From NCBI RefSeq assembly GCF_009649635.1, contig NZ_WJII01000002.1, positions 310,001-374,000 of the forward strand: a stretch of DNA of 64,000 nucleotides, given 5' to 3'. Below the pieces are notes generated by a model, which was not told the DNA's origin, did not search any database, and was given only the letters and a program-made list of their open reading frames with translations. The stretch comes from Microbacterium sp. SYP-A9085 (GTDB taxonomy: Bacteria; Actinomycetota; Actinomycetes; Actinomycetales; Microbacteriaceae). How positions within the stretch are numbered: position 1 is the stretch's first letter; every line of letters begins with the position of its first letter. Both the position numbers and the translations under genes were made by a program. Below, in pieces: positions 8,935 to 21,076 of the stretch.

Positions 8935-11540
8935 CCGGCTCGATCCGTTTCAGCCTCGTCGTCCCGATGCACCGAACAGCGCTGTATCTTCCCGCGCTGC
9001 TCGAGTCGCTGGGTGCGCAACGGCCGGGCCCATACGACGTCGAATTCATCTTCGTCGACGACGGTTCACCCGACGATGCCGCCGACATCGCCGAGCGGTG
9101 GCTCGCCGCCGGAGCGCGTTCGGGGCGCGTGCTCCGTCAGGAGAACCGCGGCGTCAGCGAGGCGCGGAACGCCGGGATCGCCGCAGCCGCGGGAGACTGG
9201 ATCGGTTTCCCGGACAGCGACGATTTCGTGGGCGACCGATATCTCGATGCGGCGGCACGCGCGATCCTGGCAGATCCGACGGCGGTGCTGGTCAGCACGA
9301 ACGTGAAGTGGTTCCGGGAATCGGTCGGTCGGGTCACGGACAATCACGTCCTTCGGCGGAAGTTCGCGGCCGGAACGCGCGTGGTGGATCTGGATCGCGA
9401 CCCCCGGTTCATCCAGACGCAGGCGGCATCCGCGTTCTTCCGGCGTGACCTCATCCTCACGCACGGTACCCGCTTCCGACCCGGACTGGACATGTCCGAA
9501 GACGCCGTGTTCGTCGCCGACTATCTCCTGGACGCGCCCGACCGGTGCGTGCTGTGTGTCGCCGACAGCGAGTACATCTACCGCCAGCGCGCGGCCGGCG
9601 ATTCAGCCGTCGACACCGCACGTTCCAACCCGAACTTCTACCTCGGCCGATTCGACGACGGATATGCCCCTGTCTTCGAAAAAGCGGTGATGCGGGGACC
9701 CATCCCCGCCTGGCTCGAGACGACGTTCATCTACGACGTCAGCTGGTTCCTGGCGCGGGAGGACGATGTCGCCACGAAGGCGACCTGGCTGACGGCTGAC
9801 GAGAAGCGTCGCGTCCTCGCGGCCCTGAGCGGCATCATGCACCACGTCGCCGACCGCAGCATCCATGCGTATGGGATCACGCCGCTGTCCGTCGAGCTGC
9901 GGTGCCTGCTTCTTGCGCTCAAGGGCTCCGGGTTGCCGGACCAGGGCGTCGCCAAGGCCGTCGTCGCCGACGGGCGGGGAATCGACGTGCGATACCTGTT
10001 CCAGGGCGCCCCACCGGTGGAGCGCTTCACTCGCGGGGATGAGACCCTGACCCCCACCACGGGAAAGATCCGCCGGATCGACGTGTTCGACCAGGACCTG
10101 ATCCGAGAGCGCATCGCGTGGCTGCCACCGGGCGAGCTGCCGCAGCTCGACCTGGACGGGCGCGCCGTCGCCCTCTCCGTCGGGACGTATCAAGCCCTCC
10201 ACGCCCAGCCGCTCCGGGATGCCTCACCGGCCCCCGCGGGGCCTGTGCGTCGCCTGGCATGGCGCGCCCTCGAACGGGCGCGCGCCGAGATCGCCGTGAT
10301 CATCCCGGGCGCCTTCGCGGCGCACGCGCGTACAGCCACGCGCGCCGCGGGGATGCGGGCTCGCCGGGGCACCCGGACACGGCAGCTGCTGGGGCTCTCC
10401 CACCGCTTCCGGCGGGCCTGGGTTCTGATGGACAGGGTGTCGGCCGCCGGCGACAGCGCGGAGTACCTGTATCGCTATCTGCGCGAGCATGAGCGATCGG
10501 TCAATCCGTGGTTCGTGCTGTCCGCCGGCTCACCCGACTGGGCGCGTCTGCGCAGGGACGGCTTCCGGCTCGTGGGATACGGAACCGCGAGACATCGGGC
10601 CCTCCTGGCCGCAGCCCCGGTGGTTCTGTCGACTCATCTCGACGTGGAGGTGACCGAGCCCTTTCCCGAGCTGTTCTATCCGGATCGGCGCCGGCCGTGG
10701 CGGTTCGTGTACCTGCAGCACGGCGTCCTGCAGCACGACCTGTCGCACTGGTTCAACAAGAAACCCATCGACATCATCACGACTGCGAGCGTCGACGAGC
10801 AGAAATCGCTCGTCGAGGACGACTCGTCGTATGTGCTCACGTCGGTGCAGGCGAAGCTGACGGGGTTTCCGCGGCATGATGAAGTCGCCCGGCTGGCGGC
10901 GGGCGCCGATCCCGCGCAGCGCGACATCATCCTGGTGGCCCCGACGTGGCGGAACGGGATGCACGCGGCGAAGACCGCGCCCGGCGCACTGCGCACTCTC
11001 AAGGAGCCGTTCGAGGCGACCGCGTTCGGCCATTCCTGGCTGTCCCTCTTGAACGACCCCGGGCTGCACGCGGCGGCCGCGGAGCATGGCGTGCGGGTCG
11101 TGTTCCTCCCGCATCCGAATCTGCGAACCCAGATCGATCCCCGCTTGCTGGCCGAACCGGTCGAGCTGATGCGGTCGGTGGACGATGTGCACCGACTGCT
11201 CATGCGGTGCCGATGCGTCGTCACCGACTACTCATCGATCGCGTTCGAAGCCGCGCTCGCGGGTGCGGATGTGTCCTACTTCCAGTTCGACCGTGACGAG
11301 TTCCTCCGCGGCGGGCACACGTATCTGCCCGGATACTGGTCGTACCAGGAGCACGGCTTCGGGCCCGTCTCGACGACCGTGGACGACGCGGTGTCCGTCG
11401 TCGAGCGCCAGCTGACCGGCGGCGCCGACCGAGCGCTGTATCGGGGACGGGTGGACCGCACCCTGCCGATGGTCGACGGACGGTCGAGCGAACGGATCAC
11501 GGTCCGCGTGAAGTCCCTGCTGGCTGCCACCTCGGGATAG
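8931..11540 (+). CDS. GT2 glycosyltransferase / TagF-type polyol-phosphate transferase fusion
   Basis: 869 residues from ATG 8931, which overlaps the upstream stop (ATGA) and has GAGCGGA ahead of it. GT2 half, about 1-300: FSLVVPMHRTALYLPALL, FIFVDDGSPDDA, NRGVSEARNAGIAAA, FPDSDDF. The C-terminal half, about 490-869, is TagF-like: YLQHGVLQHDLSHWFNKKP, LTGFPRHDEV, LVAPTWRNG, FLPHPN and VTDYSSIAFEAAL. Such two-headed enzymes act as polymerases that alternate a sugar and a polyol phosphate in capsule and teichoic-acid systems. Co-transcription with the CDP-ribitol synthase suggests that CDP-ribitol is its second donor. A paralogue with the same layout starts at 1635. Confidence 0.88.
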   Translation: MTGSIRFSLVVPMHRTALYLPALLESLGAQRPGPYDVEFIFVDDGSPDDAADIAERWLAAGARSGRVLRQENRGVSEARNAGIAAAAGDWIGFPDSDDFVGDRYLDAAARAILADPTAVLVSTNVKWFRESVGRVTDNHVLRRKFAAGTRVVDLDRDPRFIQTQAASAFFRRDLILTHGTRFRPGLDMSEDAVFVADYLLDAPDRCVLCVADSEYIYRQRAAGDSAVDTARSNPNFYLGRFDDGYAPVFEKAVMRGPIPAWLETTFIYDVSWFLAREDDVATKATWLTADEKRRVLAALSGIMHHVADRSIHAYGITPLSVELRCLLLALKGSGLPDQGVAKAVVADGRGIDVRYLFQGAPPVERFTRGDETLTPTTGKIRRIDVFDQDLIRERIAWLPPGELPQLDLDGRAVALSVGTYQALHAQPLRDASPAPAGPVRRLAWRALERARAEIAVIIPGAFAAHARTATRAAGMRARRGTRTRQLLGLSHRFRRAWVLMDRVSAAGDSAEYLYRYLREHERSVNPWFVLSAGSPDWARLRRDGFRLVGYGTARHRALLAAAPVVLSTHLDVEVTEPFPELFYPDRRRPWRFVYLQHGVLQHDLSHWFNKKPIDIITTASVDEQKSLVEDDSSYVLTSVQAKLTGFPRHDEVARLAAGADPAQRDIILVAPTWRNGMHAAKTAPGALRTLKEPFEATAFGHSWLSLLNDPGLHAAAAEHGVRVVFLPHPNLRTQIDPRLLAEPVELMRSVDDVHRLLMRCRCVVTDYSSIAFEAALAGADVSYFQFDRDEFLRGGHTYLPGYWSYQEHGFGPVSTTVDDAVSVVERQLTGGADRALYRGRVDRTLPMVDGRSSERITVRVKSLLAATSG

Positions 11541-11573
11541 CGGACAGCTCCGGTCGTCGCGACGTTGCGGCGG

Positions 11574-13721
11574 CTACCTGGCGGAACGTGCCATCAGCGC
11601 GTCTGCGCTGCGCGCGATGTCCGGCGCCAGCGACCGTGCAAAGGTTCCGGAGAGATGGCCGCGGTCGAAGTACACGATCACTCCCCCGAGCACGGAATAG
11701 CAGACCTGGCCGGAGCAGATCCGGTCGGTGAGATCGAGCACCGACAGGTTCGGTGCGGAAATGGCCTGTGCGGCGTCGGCAAGCGGGTCGGTCTGCTTCC
11801 GCGATGCGGTCCCGTCGCATGCGGACAGGTCGTCCTCATGCTCGCTGACGCAGTCGGGTACGTTCGTCAGCTCGGTGGCGTACGGCGTGTCACGCAGCAC
11901 GAGCACCGGCACACCGGCGTCGACCCAGGTCTTCAGGACACGCGTGTAGGACTTCTGCGCCTCCGGGAACGTCTGCGCCAGGGTCAGGCCGGGCATCGTG
12001 CGGGAGGTGCGGTTGGAGAAGACGACGAGGTCGTAGCCGGCCTTCTTGATCGTCGCGATGACCTTGTCGTTCCAGGCCAGGCAGTTCGCGGTCCTCTCGG
12101 GCGTTTCGAACTGGATCTTCTCGTCGACGGTGTAGCACTCCGAGATGAGGTATGTCGTGATGCTCCAGTTCTGCGTCGTCGCGATCTGCTGAAGCGCCGG
12201 CAACCAGTGACCCGCATGCGAATTGCCGACCAGGGCCACCCGCTTGGCATCCGGCGCGGTGCTGCCGTAGTGGCATGTCTTCTGGTCGCTGAAGTCACCG
12301 AGGATCCAGCAGCCGTCGGCATACGGCTCCGGCTTGTCGTCCTGCGCGAAGACCGGGCTGGTCAGCAGCCGGTCGCCGTGCGGCGAGCAGCCGGGGTTCA
12401 CCAGGGCCCGCGATCCGAAACACGAGGTCGGATCGCTGAGCGCGCGGGTGAGCTTCGTCTGGGCGTTCGCGGCTTGCACGTTGACGAACGCGATCGCCGA
12501 CCCGCAGACCAGACCGATCGCGAGCATCCCCACCGCACCGAAGACGAAGGAGCGCCGAAGAGGTACCCCGAGCGGCTTGCGGCCGCGGAACCGGTCCTCG
12601 ACGAAGATCTTCGTCAGCCACGCCAGCCCGAACGCCAGAACGATGGCGAGCACCTTGGCGACACGGTGCAGATCCTGGCCGAGAACATACGGCAGAAGCA
12701 CGAGCGCCGGCCAATGCCAGAGGTACATGCTGTACGAACTGTCGCCGACGATCTGCACCGGCTTCCACGACATCGGCCGCAACGGTGAGAACCGGCCACG
12801 CTCGACGGCCGCGATGATGACGAGGGCCGTGCCGACGACGGGGATCGCGGCCGTCGCGCTGGGGAACGGAAGGGCGCCGGTGTACACGAACGCGGAATAC
12901 GCGATCATCGCGAGGCCCGCGTACGCCACGATCAGCCGGACACCCGCCCGCCCGTCCAGCCGGCGCTGTGCCCAAGGGAAGACGCAGGCGGCGAGGCCGC
13001 CGAGCCCGAGCTCCCACGCTCGGGTCCACGAGACGAAGTACGCCGACGCGGGGTCGGTCGCGGTGATCCACACGGAGGCGACGAGCGACGCGGCGACGAT
13101 GACGCCGATGGCGACTCCCACCGCACGCCGGTCCGCGTCTTCGCGCCGGCGCCGGACGAGCCAGATCGCCAGCAGGACGACGATCGGCCACACGAGGTAG
13201 AACTGCTCCTCGACCGACAGCGACCAGAAGTGCTGCACCGGGCTGGGGGCGGCATCGGCGGCCAGGTAGTCGACGGCCTGGCCGGCGAGGAACCAGTTCT
13301 GCACGTAGAGGGCGGACGCCGCGACCTGCTCCGCGACCCCCTTCCACACCGTCTGCGGGGCCCATACCAGCGTGACCACGATCGTGACGACCAGAACGAG
13401 GAACGACGCCGGCAGCAGCCGTCGGATGCGGCGTCCCCAGAAATCGGCCAGCTGCCCCCCGGTCTGCGGGGGCTTGCCGATCAGGTGGCCGGTGATGAGG
13501 AAGCCCGAGATCACGAAGAAGACGTCGACACCGACGAAACCGCCGGGAAGACGCCCCGGGAAGAAGTGGTAGACCACGACGAGGAGGACGGCGAGCGCAC
13601 GCAGCGCCTGGATGTCGGCCCGGATCGGTGTGACGTGAGCCGCGGCCGTATCGCGCTCGCGACGGTGCGTCGTCCTCGACCCGGGCAGACCGATGTCGGG
13701 CTTCTCGAAGACGGTCATCAC
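11574..13721 (-). CDS. OafA/OatA-type membrane O-acyltransferase with C-terminal SGNH domain
   Basis: 715 residues from GTG 13721; ATG 13718 is an alternative one codon in. Residues 30-390 are an acyltransferase-3 domain of about ten membrane segments beginning [19 protein letters not shown] and [13 protein letters not shown]. After residue ~430 comes an extracytoplasmic SGNH-hydrolase domain, with [12 protein letters not shown] (about 490) and a C-terminal DRGHLSG (about 685) supplying the catalytic Asp and His. Proteins of this build move an acyl group across the membrane and put it on a wall polymer or peptidoglycan. Between two polymer operons, O-acetylation of the glycopolymer is the most likely job. 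It ends 33 bp from the convergent GT2/TagF gene. Confidence 0.88.
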   Translation of the reverse strand: MMTVFEKPDIGLPGSRTTHRRERDTAAAHVTPIRADIQALRALAVLLVVVYHFFPGRLPGGFVGVDVFFVISGFLITGHLIGKPPQTGGQLADFWGRRIRRLLPASFLVLVVTIVVTLVWAPQTVWKGVAEQVAASALYVQNWFLAGQAVDYLAADAAPSPVQHFWSLSVEEQFYLVWPIVVLLAIWLVRRRREDADRRAVGVAIGVIVAASLVASVWITATDPASAYFVSWTRAWELGLGGLAACVFPWAQRRLDGRAGVRLIVAYAGLAMIAYSAFVYTGALPFPSATAAIPVVGTALVIIAAVERGRFSPLRPMSWKPVQIVGDSSYSMYLWHWPALVLLPYVLGQDLHRVAKVLAIVLAFGLAWLTKIFVEDRFRGRKPLGVPLRRSFVFGAVGMLAIGLVCGSAIAFVNVQAANAQTKLTRALSDPTSCFGSRALVNPGCSPHGDRLLTSPVFAQDDKPEPYADGCWILGDFSDQKTCHYGSTAPDAKRVALVGNSHAGHWLPALQQIATTQNWSITTYLISECYTVDEKIQFETPERTANCLAWNDKVIATIKKAGYDLVVFSNRTSRTMPGLTLAQTFPEAQKSYTRVLKTWVDAGVPVLVLRDTPYATELTNVPDCVSEHEDDLSACDGTASRKQTDPLADAAQAISAPNLSVLDLTDRICSGQVCYSVLGGVIVYFDRGHLSGTFARSLAPDIARSADALMARSAR

Positions 13722-13824
13722 CCGTGGATTTTACGCGACCTCACCTGAACGCCCGTGGAGAACGCGCACGGCGGGCTCGGCGCAGCCTCTGCTGGCGTGC
13801 GGCGTGCTCTGCCAGGATGGCAAT

Positions 13825-15691
<1,867 letters not shown>

Positions 15692-15692
<1 letters not shown>

Positions 15693-17098
15693 TGGCCGAG
15701 TACGGCAAGGCGCTGCGATCCACGGCGACACCCATCCCGGGGCTGGTCGTCTGGGACCTTCCGGTGCACGGCGACAGCCGCGGCTGGTTCAAGGAGAACT
15801 GGCAGCGCGAGAAGATGACGGCCGCAGGCTTGCCGGATTTCGGCCCCGTGCAGAACAACATCTCGTTCAACGACGCGGTCGGCACCACCCGTGGCATCCA
15901 CGCCGAGCCGTGGGACAAGTTCGTCTCCGTCGCCACCGGACGGATCTTCGGTGCGTGGGTCGACCTGCGCGAGGGCCCGAGCTTCGGCGCCGTGTTCACG
16001 TGCGAACTGGACCCGTCGCGGGCGATCTTCGTGCCGCGCGGCGTCGGCAACGCGTACCAGACGCTCGAGCCGGACACCGCCTATACCTACCTCGTGAACG
16101 ACCACTGGTCGCCGGATGCGACCTACACGTTCCTGAACCTCGCCGACGAGACCGCCGCGATCGCCTGGCCGATCCCGCTCGATCGGGCCGAGCTGTCGGC
16201 GAAGGATGCCGCACACCCGCGTCTCGCGGACGTCACCCCGGTGCTGCCCCGCAAGACCCTGGTGATCGGCGCGAACGGGCAGCTCGGCCGTGCGCTGCGT
16301 GCCGAGTTCGGCGACGCCGCGCACGTCGAGTACGCGACCCGCGCCGAGCTGGACCTCGCCGATCCGGCGCTGGAGACCGCGCGGCGCTGGCGCGACTACG
16401 AGGTCGTGATCAATGCCGCCGCATATACGGCTGTGGATGCCGCCGAGACGGCGGAGGGACGCGCCGCCGCGTGGGCGGTGAACGTGACCGGGGTCGCCGC
16501 GCTCGCCCGCGTCGCGACCGCGTACGGGCTCACGCTCGTGCACGTCTCGAGCGACTACGTGTTCGACGGCACCTCTGATCGACCGTATCGCGAGGACGAC
16601 CCGCTGTGCCCGCTGGGAGTGTACGGGCAGACGAAGGCTGCCGGCGACGGGGTCGCGGCCACGGTTCCCCGGCACTACATCGTCCGCACGTCGTGGGTGA
16701 TCGGCGATGGGAAGAACTTCGTGCGCACGATGGCCTCACTGGCCGACCGCGGCGTCGATCCACGGGTCGTCGACGACCAGATCGGACGCCTCACGTTCAC
16801 GGACGATATCGCACATGGCATCCACCATCTGCTGAGCACACACGCGCCATTCGGGACGTACAACCTGACGAACACAGGGCCGGCTGTGAGCTGGGCGGGC
16901 ATCGCGCGACAGGTTTTCGCCCTCACCGGGCACGACCCGGCACGGGTCACCGGCGTGTCGACGGAAGACTACTTCTCGCAGGCGGCCATGCCGATCGCAC
17001 CTCGGCCGCGCAACAGCGTGCTGGAGCTCAAGAAGATCCGCGGGGTGGGAGTCACGCCCGAGACGTGGGACGCCCGCTTGCGGGCCGCGCTGCGCTGA
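15692..17098 (+). CDS. Fused dTDP-4-dehydrorhamnose 3,5-epimerase (RmlC) and dTDP-4-dehydrorhamnose reductase (RmlD)
   Basis: 468 residues. Residues 1-185 are an RmlC-type cupin: DSRGWFKENW, TRGIHAEPWDKFV with the catalytic His, and FVPRGVGNAYQTLE. Residues 190-468 are an RmlD-type reductase: VIGANGQLGRAL, INAAAYTAVDAAE, VHVSSDYVFDGT and YGQTKAAGD with the Tyr-Lys pair. The enzyme should finish dTDP-L-rhamnose from the RmlB product. Fusion of the last two steps leaves the operon as rmlA-rmlB-rmlCD with nothing missing. RmlC normally has RGLHYQ around its catalytic His; RGIHAEP here means 3- versus 5-epimerisation was not verified. The stop lies 17 bp from the convergent wzt gene. Confidence 0.9.
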
Positions 17099-17115
17099 CG
17101 CGGCGACCGCTGCCG

Positions 17116-17859
17116 CTACCCCTCGAGGACCTGCAGCGCCTCGTCGATGGCGCCGTCGAAGACGACCTCCCCCTTGCGGATGACGATTCCGCGCGAGCAG
17201 AGCTCCTTGACCTGTCCGGCACTGTGGCTGACGATCATCATCGTCACGCCCTGAGCCGCCATCTCCTTGAGCTTGGCGTTGCACTTGGCGCGGAACGGGG
17301 CGTCGCCCACGGACAGCACTTCATCGACGAGGAGCACGTCGAGTTCGACGTGGATCGCCACGCTGAACGCGAGGCGCATGAACATGCCGGACGAGTAGTG
17401 CTTCACCTCCTGGTCGATGAAGTCGCCGATCTCGCTGAACGCGACGATCTCTTCGAAGCGCTCCTTCGTCTCCTTCTCGCTCATCCCCAGGATGGCGGCG
17501 TTCAGGAACACGTTCTCGCGGCCGGTGAGGTCCGGATGGAACCCCGCGCCCACCTCGATGAGTCCGGCCACCCGACCGCGTGTCAGGACCTGGCCCTCGT
17601 CAGGTCGCAGGACCCCCGAGACCATCTTCAGCGTGGTGGACTTGCCTGAGCCGTTCAGGCCCATCACCGCGACCGACTCGCCCTCGTGGATCGTGAACGA
17701 GACGTCCCGCAGCGCCTGGAACTGCTGTGAGCGCACGGGCTGGCGCTTCACCCAGCTGATGAAGGCGTCCTTGAACGAGCGGGTGGAACGCTTGTTGAAC
17801 CACTTCGAGACATGCTCGACGACGATGGCGGGCTGCGCGGTCATGGTCCTCGGTGTCAT
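17116..17859 (-). CDS. ABC transporter ATPase for polysaccharide/teichoic acid export (Wzt/TagH-like)
   Basis: 247 residues from ATG 17859 (ATG 17844 is a possible shorter start). Walker A GLNGSGKSTT, signature KHYSSGMFMRLAF and Walker B VLLVDEVLSVGD are all present; LIEVGAGFHPDLTGRENVFLNAAILGM is the hallmark of the O-antigen/teichoic acid subfamily. There is no C-terminal carbohydrate-binding domain as in long Wzt proteins, so it is of the short type. With the permease upstream (TGATG overlap) it should flip the finished undecaprenyl-linked polymer to the outer face. It converges on the rml operon. Confidence 0.92.
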   Translation of the reverse strand: MTPRTMTAQPAIVVEHVSKWFNKRSTRSFKDAFISWVKRQPVRSQQFQALRDVSFTIHEGESVAVMGLNGSGKSTTLKMVSGVLRPDEGQVLTRGRVAGLIEVGAGFHPDLTGRENVFLNAAILGMSEKETKERFEEIVAFSEIGDFIDQEVKHYSSGMFMRLAFSVAIHVELDVLLVDEVLSVGDAPFRAKCNAKLKEMAAQGVTMMIVSHSAGQVKELCSRGIVIRKGEVVFDGAIDEALQVLEG

Positions 17860-18734
17860 CACAGGTCCTGTGCGAACGTGCGCTCGAAGCGTCGGAAGAC
17901 GAACTGGCCGACGATCGTGACGACGACGATGATGGCGATGCCGATCAGCAGGATCCAGCCGAATTCGGGCGGCCAGCCCAGCTGCTTGTCGGCCGGGACG
18001 ACCGGCGACCAGAAGGCGTTGTGGAACATCTCCACGGCGACGGTGATGGGATTGCTCATGTAGGCCATGAAGATCCATCGCGCGTGCTCGGTATGGTCGT
18101 ACACCATCGCCCACGTGTACATGATCGGCGACGACCATGTCGCTATCGTGCGGATGATCTCGATGAAGTTCTGGGCGTCGCGGAAGCGGACGTTGATCGC
18201 GGAGAACAGGAGACCCACGCCCAGCACGAACGTCGTGACCAGAAGCAGGCCGCCCACGGCGAGCCCCACCGAGGCGAACGTCGGCATCCACCCGAAGATC
18301 AGCGAGACGATCACCAGCACTGCCAGCTGGGGCAGGAAGTGGATGAACGATCCGACGACGGCGGAGATGGGGAACAGCTCGCGCGGCAGGTAGATCTTGC
18401 GCACGAGGGCCTTGTTGTCCACGATCGACCGGGTCGTGGCGCCCATGGCCTCGTTGAAGAGGTTCACGACGACCAGCCCGGAGAACAGGTACAGGGGGTA
18501 GTCCTCCACGCGACCGTGCAGACCCAGGATCTGCCCCATCACGAGGTAGTAGATGAGGAACTGGATCGTCGGCCGCACATAGGACCACAGCCAGCCGAGC
18601 ACCGAGTTGCGGTACCGCAGCGAACTGCCCTTCGAGATGAGCAGCCGCAGCAGGTATCGATACCGGAAGACGTCGAGGAGCCCTCGGCCCTTTCCAGGTG
18701 TGTCGAAGGCGCTCTTGTCGAAGGTGGTTGTCAC
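17859..18734 (-). CDS. ABC-2 type polysaccharide/teichoic acid export permease (Wzm/TagG-like)
   Basis: 291 residues from GTG 18734, with AGGACG about 8 bases upstream. It is an ABC-2 membrane protein with about six hydrophobic segments. The N-terminal amphipathic stretch FRYRYLLRLLISKGSSLRYRNSVLGW and the region LFSGLVVVNLFNEAMGATTRSI are typical of TagG/Wzm. It forms the channel of the exporter with the ATPase downstream. The 95 bp upstream contain a TAGGAT (18785-18790) that might be a -10, without a clear -35. Confidence 0.92.
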   Translation of the reverse strand: MTTTFDKSAFDTPGKGRGLLDVFRYRYLLRLLISKGSSLRYRNSVLGWLWSYVRPTIQFLIYYLVMGQILGLHGRVEDYPLYLFSGLVVVNLFNEAMGATTRSIVDNKALVRKIYLPRELFPISAVVGSFIHFLPQLAVLVIVSLIFGWMPTFASVGLAVGGLLLVTTFVLGVGLLFSAINVRFRDAQNFIEIIRTIATWSSPIMYTWAMVYDHTEHARWIFMAYMSNPITVAVEMFHNAFWSPVVPADKQLGWPPEFGWILLIGIAIIVVVTIVGQFVFRRFERTFAQDL

Positions 18735-18829
18735 GGGTATGTCGTCCTAGCGGCCGCGCGCGTCCGCATCCGGGCCACCCGCAATCCTAGTGGACGAGCG
18801 GCTGAGAACCGTCTGGGGCGCGACTGCGC

Positions 18830-20983
18830 TCAGTGGATCTGGACCATCCCGTTCCAGCCCCAGCCCACGGCAGACCAGCCCGACCAGCCGCCCGAACCGT
18901 TGCCGCGATACAGCCACAGCTCTCCGTTGCGCTTTCGCGCCAGCACGTCGGAGTGGCCGTCGCCGTTGAAGTCGCCCGGGCTGAACACCGACGTGAACGA
19001 TCCCCACCCGGTGCCGATCTTGCGAGCGCCGAGCCACGAACCGGTTCCGCTCATCCGGTACAGCCACAGCGTGCCATCGGTCTTGCGCGCGATGAGGTCC
19101 GGCCGGCCGTCGCCGTCGAAGTCGGTCGCGGCGAACAGCGCAGAGAACGACCTCCATCCACTCCCGATCACCGGGCGGCGTTCGGAGACCCATCCGCCCT
19201 TCCCGTCCCCCCGGTACAGGGTCAGGTAACCCGCCCGGTTGCGGGCGATCAGGTCGGTGTGACCGTCGCCGTCGAAGTCGATACCGCCGATGAGCGCCGT
19301 GAACGATCCCCAGCCTGTTCCGATCCGCACGGGGGACGCGAACGTGCCGGAGCCTGCACCGCGATACAGCCAGAGACTGCCGTCGCTGCGCCGCGCCGCG
19401 ATGTCGGGGCGCCCGTCACCGGTGAAGTCGCCGAGCGGGACGAGGGTGGCGGTCCCCCAGCCGGGGACCGGGGTGGATGACGCGCGCCACTTGCCCCTGC
19501 CGTCGCCGGGGTAGAGCAGCAGTCGTCCGTCCTTGCGCACGGCCAGGACATCCGAGGTCTTGTCGCCGTTCAGATCTCCGACGCCCGCCGACCGGACCCC
19601 CGCAGCCTCCGCGGGCGGGGCGGACGGGGTCGACGGGGTCGACGGCGTCTCGAGCGCGAGGTAGTCGCTGTGTGCCCACATCGCCGTGCCGCCGACACTC
19701 AGCCGCCACCATTCGCCGTACGTACCGGTTCGGGTGTACTTCTGCCCCTTCGTGATCGACCGGACCCCCGTGGAGCAGTCCGTCGAGGGGGCCGTGCGCG
19801 CGTTCAGCGACGACACCGTGACCACGGCCGTGCCGGAGGCGCTCGTCACCTTGGCCGGTTGCGCGCACCCGGTCACGGCCGGTGCACCGTCACCGGACGT
19901 GCTGTCGACCGTCAGGTAATCGCTGACCACCCACAGCGTCGCACTGCCGACCGCGATCTGCGACCACGCGCCGTACACGCCCTCGACGTCCACGGCGGTG
20001 CCGCGGGACAGGGAGCGGATCCCGCTGCCGCACAGCGTGGTGGGTGCGGTGCGAGCGTTCAAGGCGTCGACGTTCACCTTCGCGGTCTGTGTGCGGGTCG
20101 CCACATCCGCGGCGGCCGGCTTCGTGCACGCGCTGATCTGCGCCGGCGCCCCGGTCGAGGTGGAGGCGTCGGGCGCGAACCAGGCCACGTAGTAGTTGTA
20201 GAAGTTGCGGTTGCCGTACGTCGAGCAGGCGTCACCTAGGCCCCAGCCGGCGGCCAGCGCAGCGACGTTCGGGCGGTACGGCGTGTAGTTGTACAGGTTC
20301 GCGGTCGCCTGATTCTTGATGTAGACCTTCGACGACCCACACGAGGAACTGGGGTCCCACTTGATCGTGTTGTACTGGCCCGCACGGTAGCTGAACGAGG
20401 TCGGGTACTTCGTGTAGATCTGCATCTGCCGAGCACCCAGATACACCTGCTTCCAGAACCCGGCCGACGCCGCCGAGCAGCCGTCCGCGGTGTCCGGGCA
20501 GTTCTGGCCCATGGCGTGCTCGAAGTTCCACGCGCTCGGCTTCGTCGAGGTGACCAGACCCTGCTCCTTCTGCAGCATCACGATGATGACCTTGGGGTTG
20601 ATCTGGCACGCGATCGACGCGCGGTAGATCATCCGCGCCGCGGTGACGCCCTTCTCGGCCGTCGCACCCGCACAGTACGAGTCCTTGGACTGCGCCTCGA
20701 TGTCGCCGCGGTAGGTCTTCAGGCACGTCGCACCCGACGCGCACGTGGGGACCTTGCTGTTGAGGAACGTCTGGATCTGCGCCTCGGTCATCGAGCCGGA
20801 CCGGTAGAACTCGGCATCCGAGATGATGTACCCGCCGTCGATGATCGTGCCCGGCAGCTCGGCGGCCTGCGCCGTTGTTGCGGGAGCCACCGCCGTGAGG
20901 GCGGCTGCCGCCATCAGGGCCGACAGCAGCAGGATGAGCCATCGCCGGGGAGCGGTCGAGGCCGGACGCGCGCGAGAAAGCAT
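18830..20983 (-). CDS. Secreted protein with N-terminal unassigned domain, two SH3-like modules and FG-GAP/VCBS repeats
   Basis: 717 residues from ATG 20983; an in-frame GTG at 21019 would add 12 residues. A Sec signal peptide (RRWLILLLSALMAAAALTAVAPATTAQAA) leads into a ~240-residue domain starting IIDGGYIISDAEFYRSGSMTEAQIQ and containing paired cysteines and NPKVIIVMLQKEQGL; I do not recognise it with certainty. Two SH3b-like modules follow (LNARTAPTTLCGSGIRS and LNARTAPSTDCSTGVRS, each ending W-SDYL). The C-terminus carries five FG-GAP repeats with calcium-binding cores such as GDLNGDKTSD, DFDGDGHTD and DFNGDGHSD. It probably sits in the envelope, binding wall or polysaccharide. Position between the exporter and the LCP gene suggests a role with the polymer. 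CACAAT lies exactly 6 nt ahead of ATG 20983, consistent with this start. Confidence 0.8.
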   Translation of the reverse strand: MLSRARPASTAPRRWLILLLSALMAAAALTAVAPATTAQAAELPGTIIDGGYIISDAEFYRSGSMTEAQIQTFLNSKVPTCASGATCLKTYRGDIEAQSKDSYCAGATAEKGVTAARMIYRASIACQINPKVIIVMLQKEQGLVTSTKPSAWNFEHAMGQNCPDTADGCSAASAGFWKQVYLGARQMQIYTKYPTSFSYRAGQYNTIKWDPSSSCGSSKVYIKNQATANLYNYTPYRPNVAALAAGWGLGDACSTYGNRNFYNYYVAWFAPDASTSTGAPAQISACTKPAAADVATRTQTAKVNVDALNARTAPTTLCGSGIRSLSRGTAVDVEGVYGAWSQIAVGSATLWVVSDYLTVDSTSGDGAPAVTGCAQPAKVTSASGTAVVTVSSLNARTAPSTDCSTGVRSITKGQKYTRTGTYGEWWRLSVGGTAMWAHSDYLALETPSTPSTPSAPPAEAAGVRSAGVGDLNGDKTSDVLAVRKDGRLLLYPGDGRGKWRASSTPVPGWGTATLVPLGDFTGDGRPDIAARRSDGSLWLYRGAGSGTFASPVRIGTGWGSFTALIGGIDFDGDGHTDLIARNRAGYLTLYRGDGKGGWVSERRPVIGSGWRSFSALFAATDFDGDGRPDLIARKTDGTLWLYRMSGTGSWLGARKIGTGWGSFTSVFSPGDFNGDGHSDVLARKRNGELWLYRGNGSGGWSGWSAVGWGWNGMVQIH

Positions 20984-20989
20984 GTGGAC

Positions 20990-20995
20990 ATTGTG
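20990..20995 (-). promoter_or_regulatory. Possible leaderless -10 of the FG-GAP protein gene
   Basis: CACAAT on the minus strand, then 6 nt, then ATG 20983. It differs from TAnnnT at the first position. The spacing supports ATG 20983 as the start rather than GTG 21019. Confidence 0.25.
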
Positions 20996-21076
20996 ACTGA
21001 AGTGGCGCGTGATTACCACCCGAATCTGAGATCCCGACGCGCGACACGCTGAATCCAGCGGGCTGGAGGGTTGATT

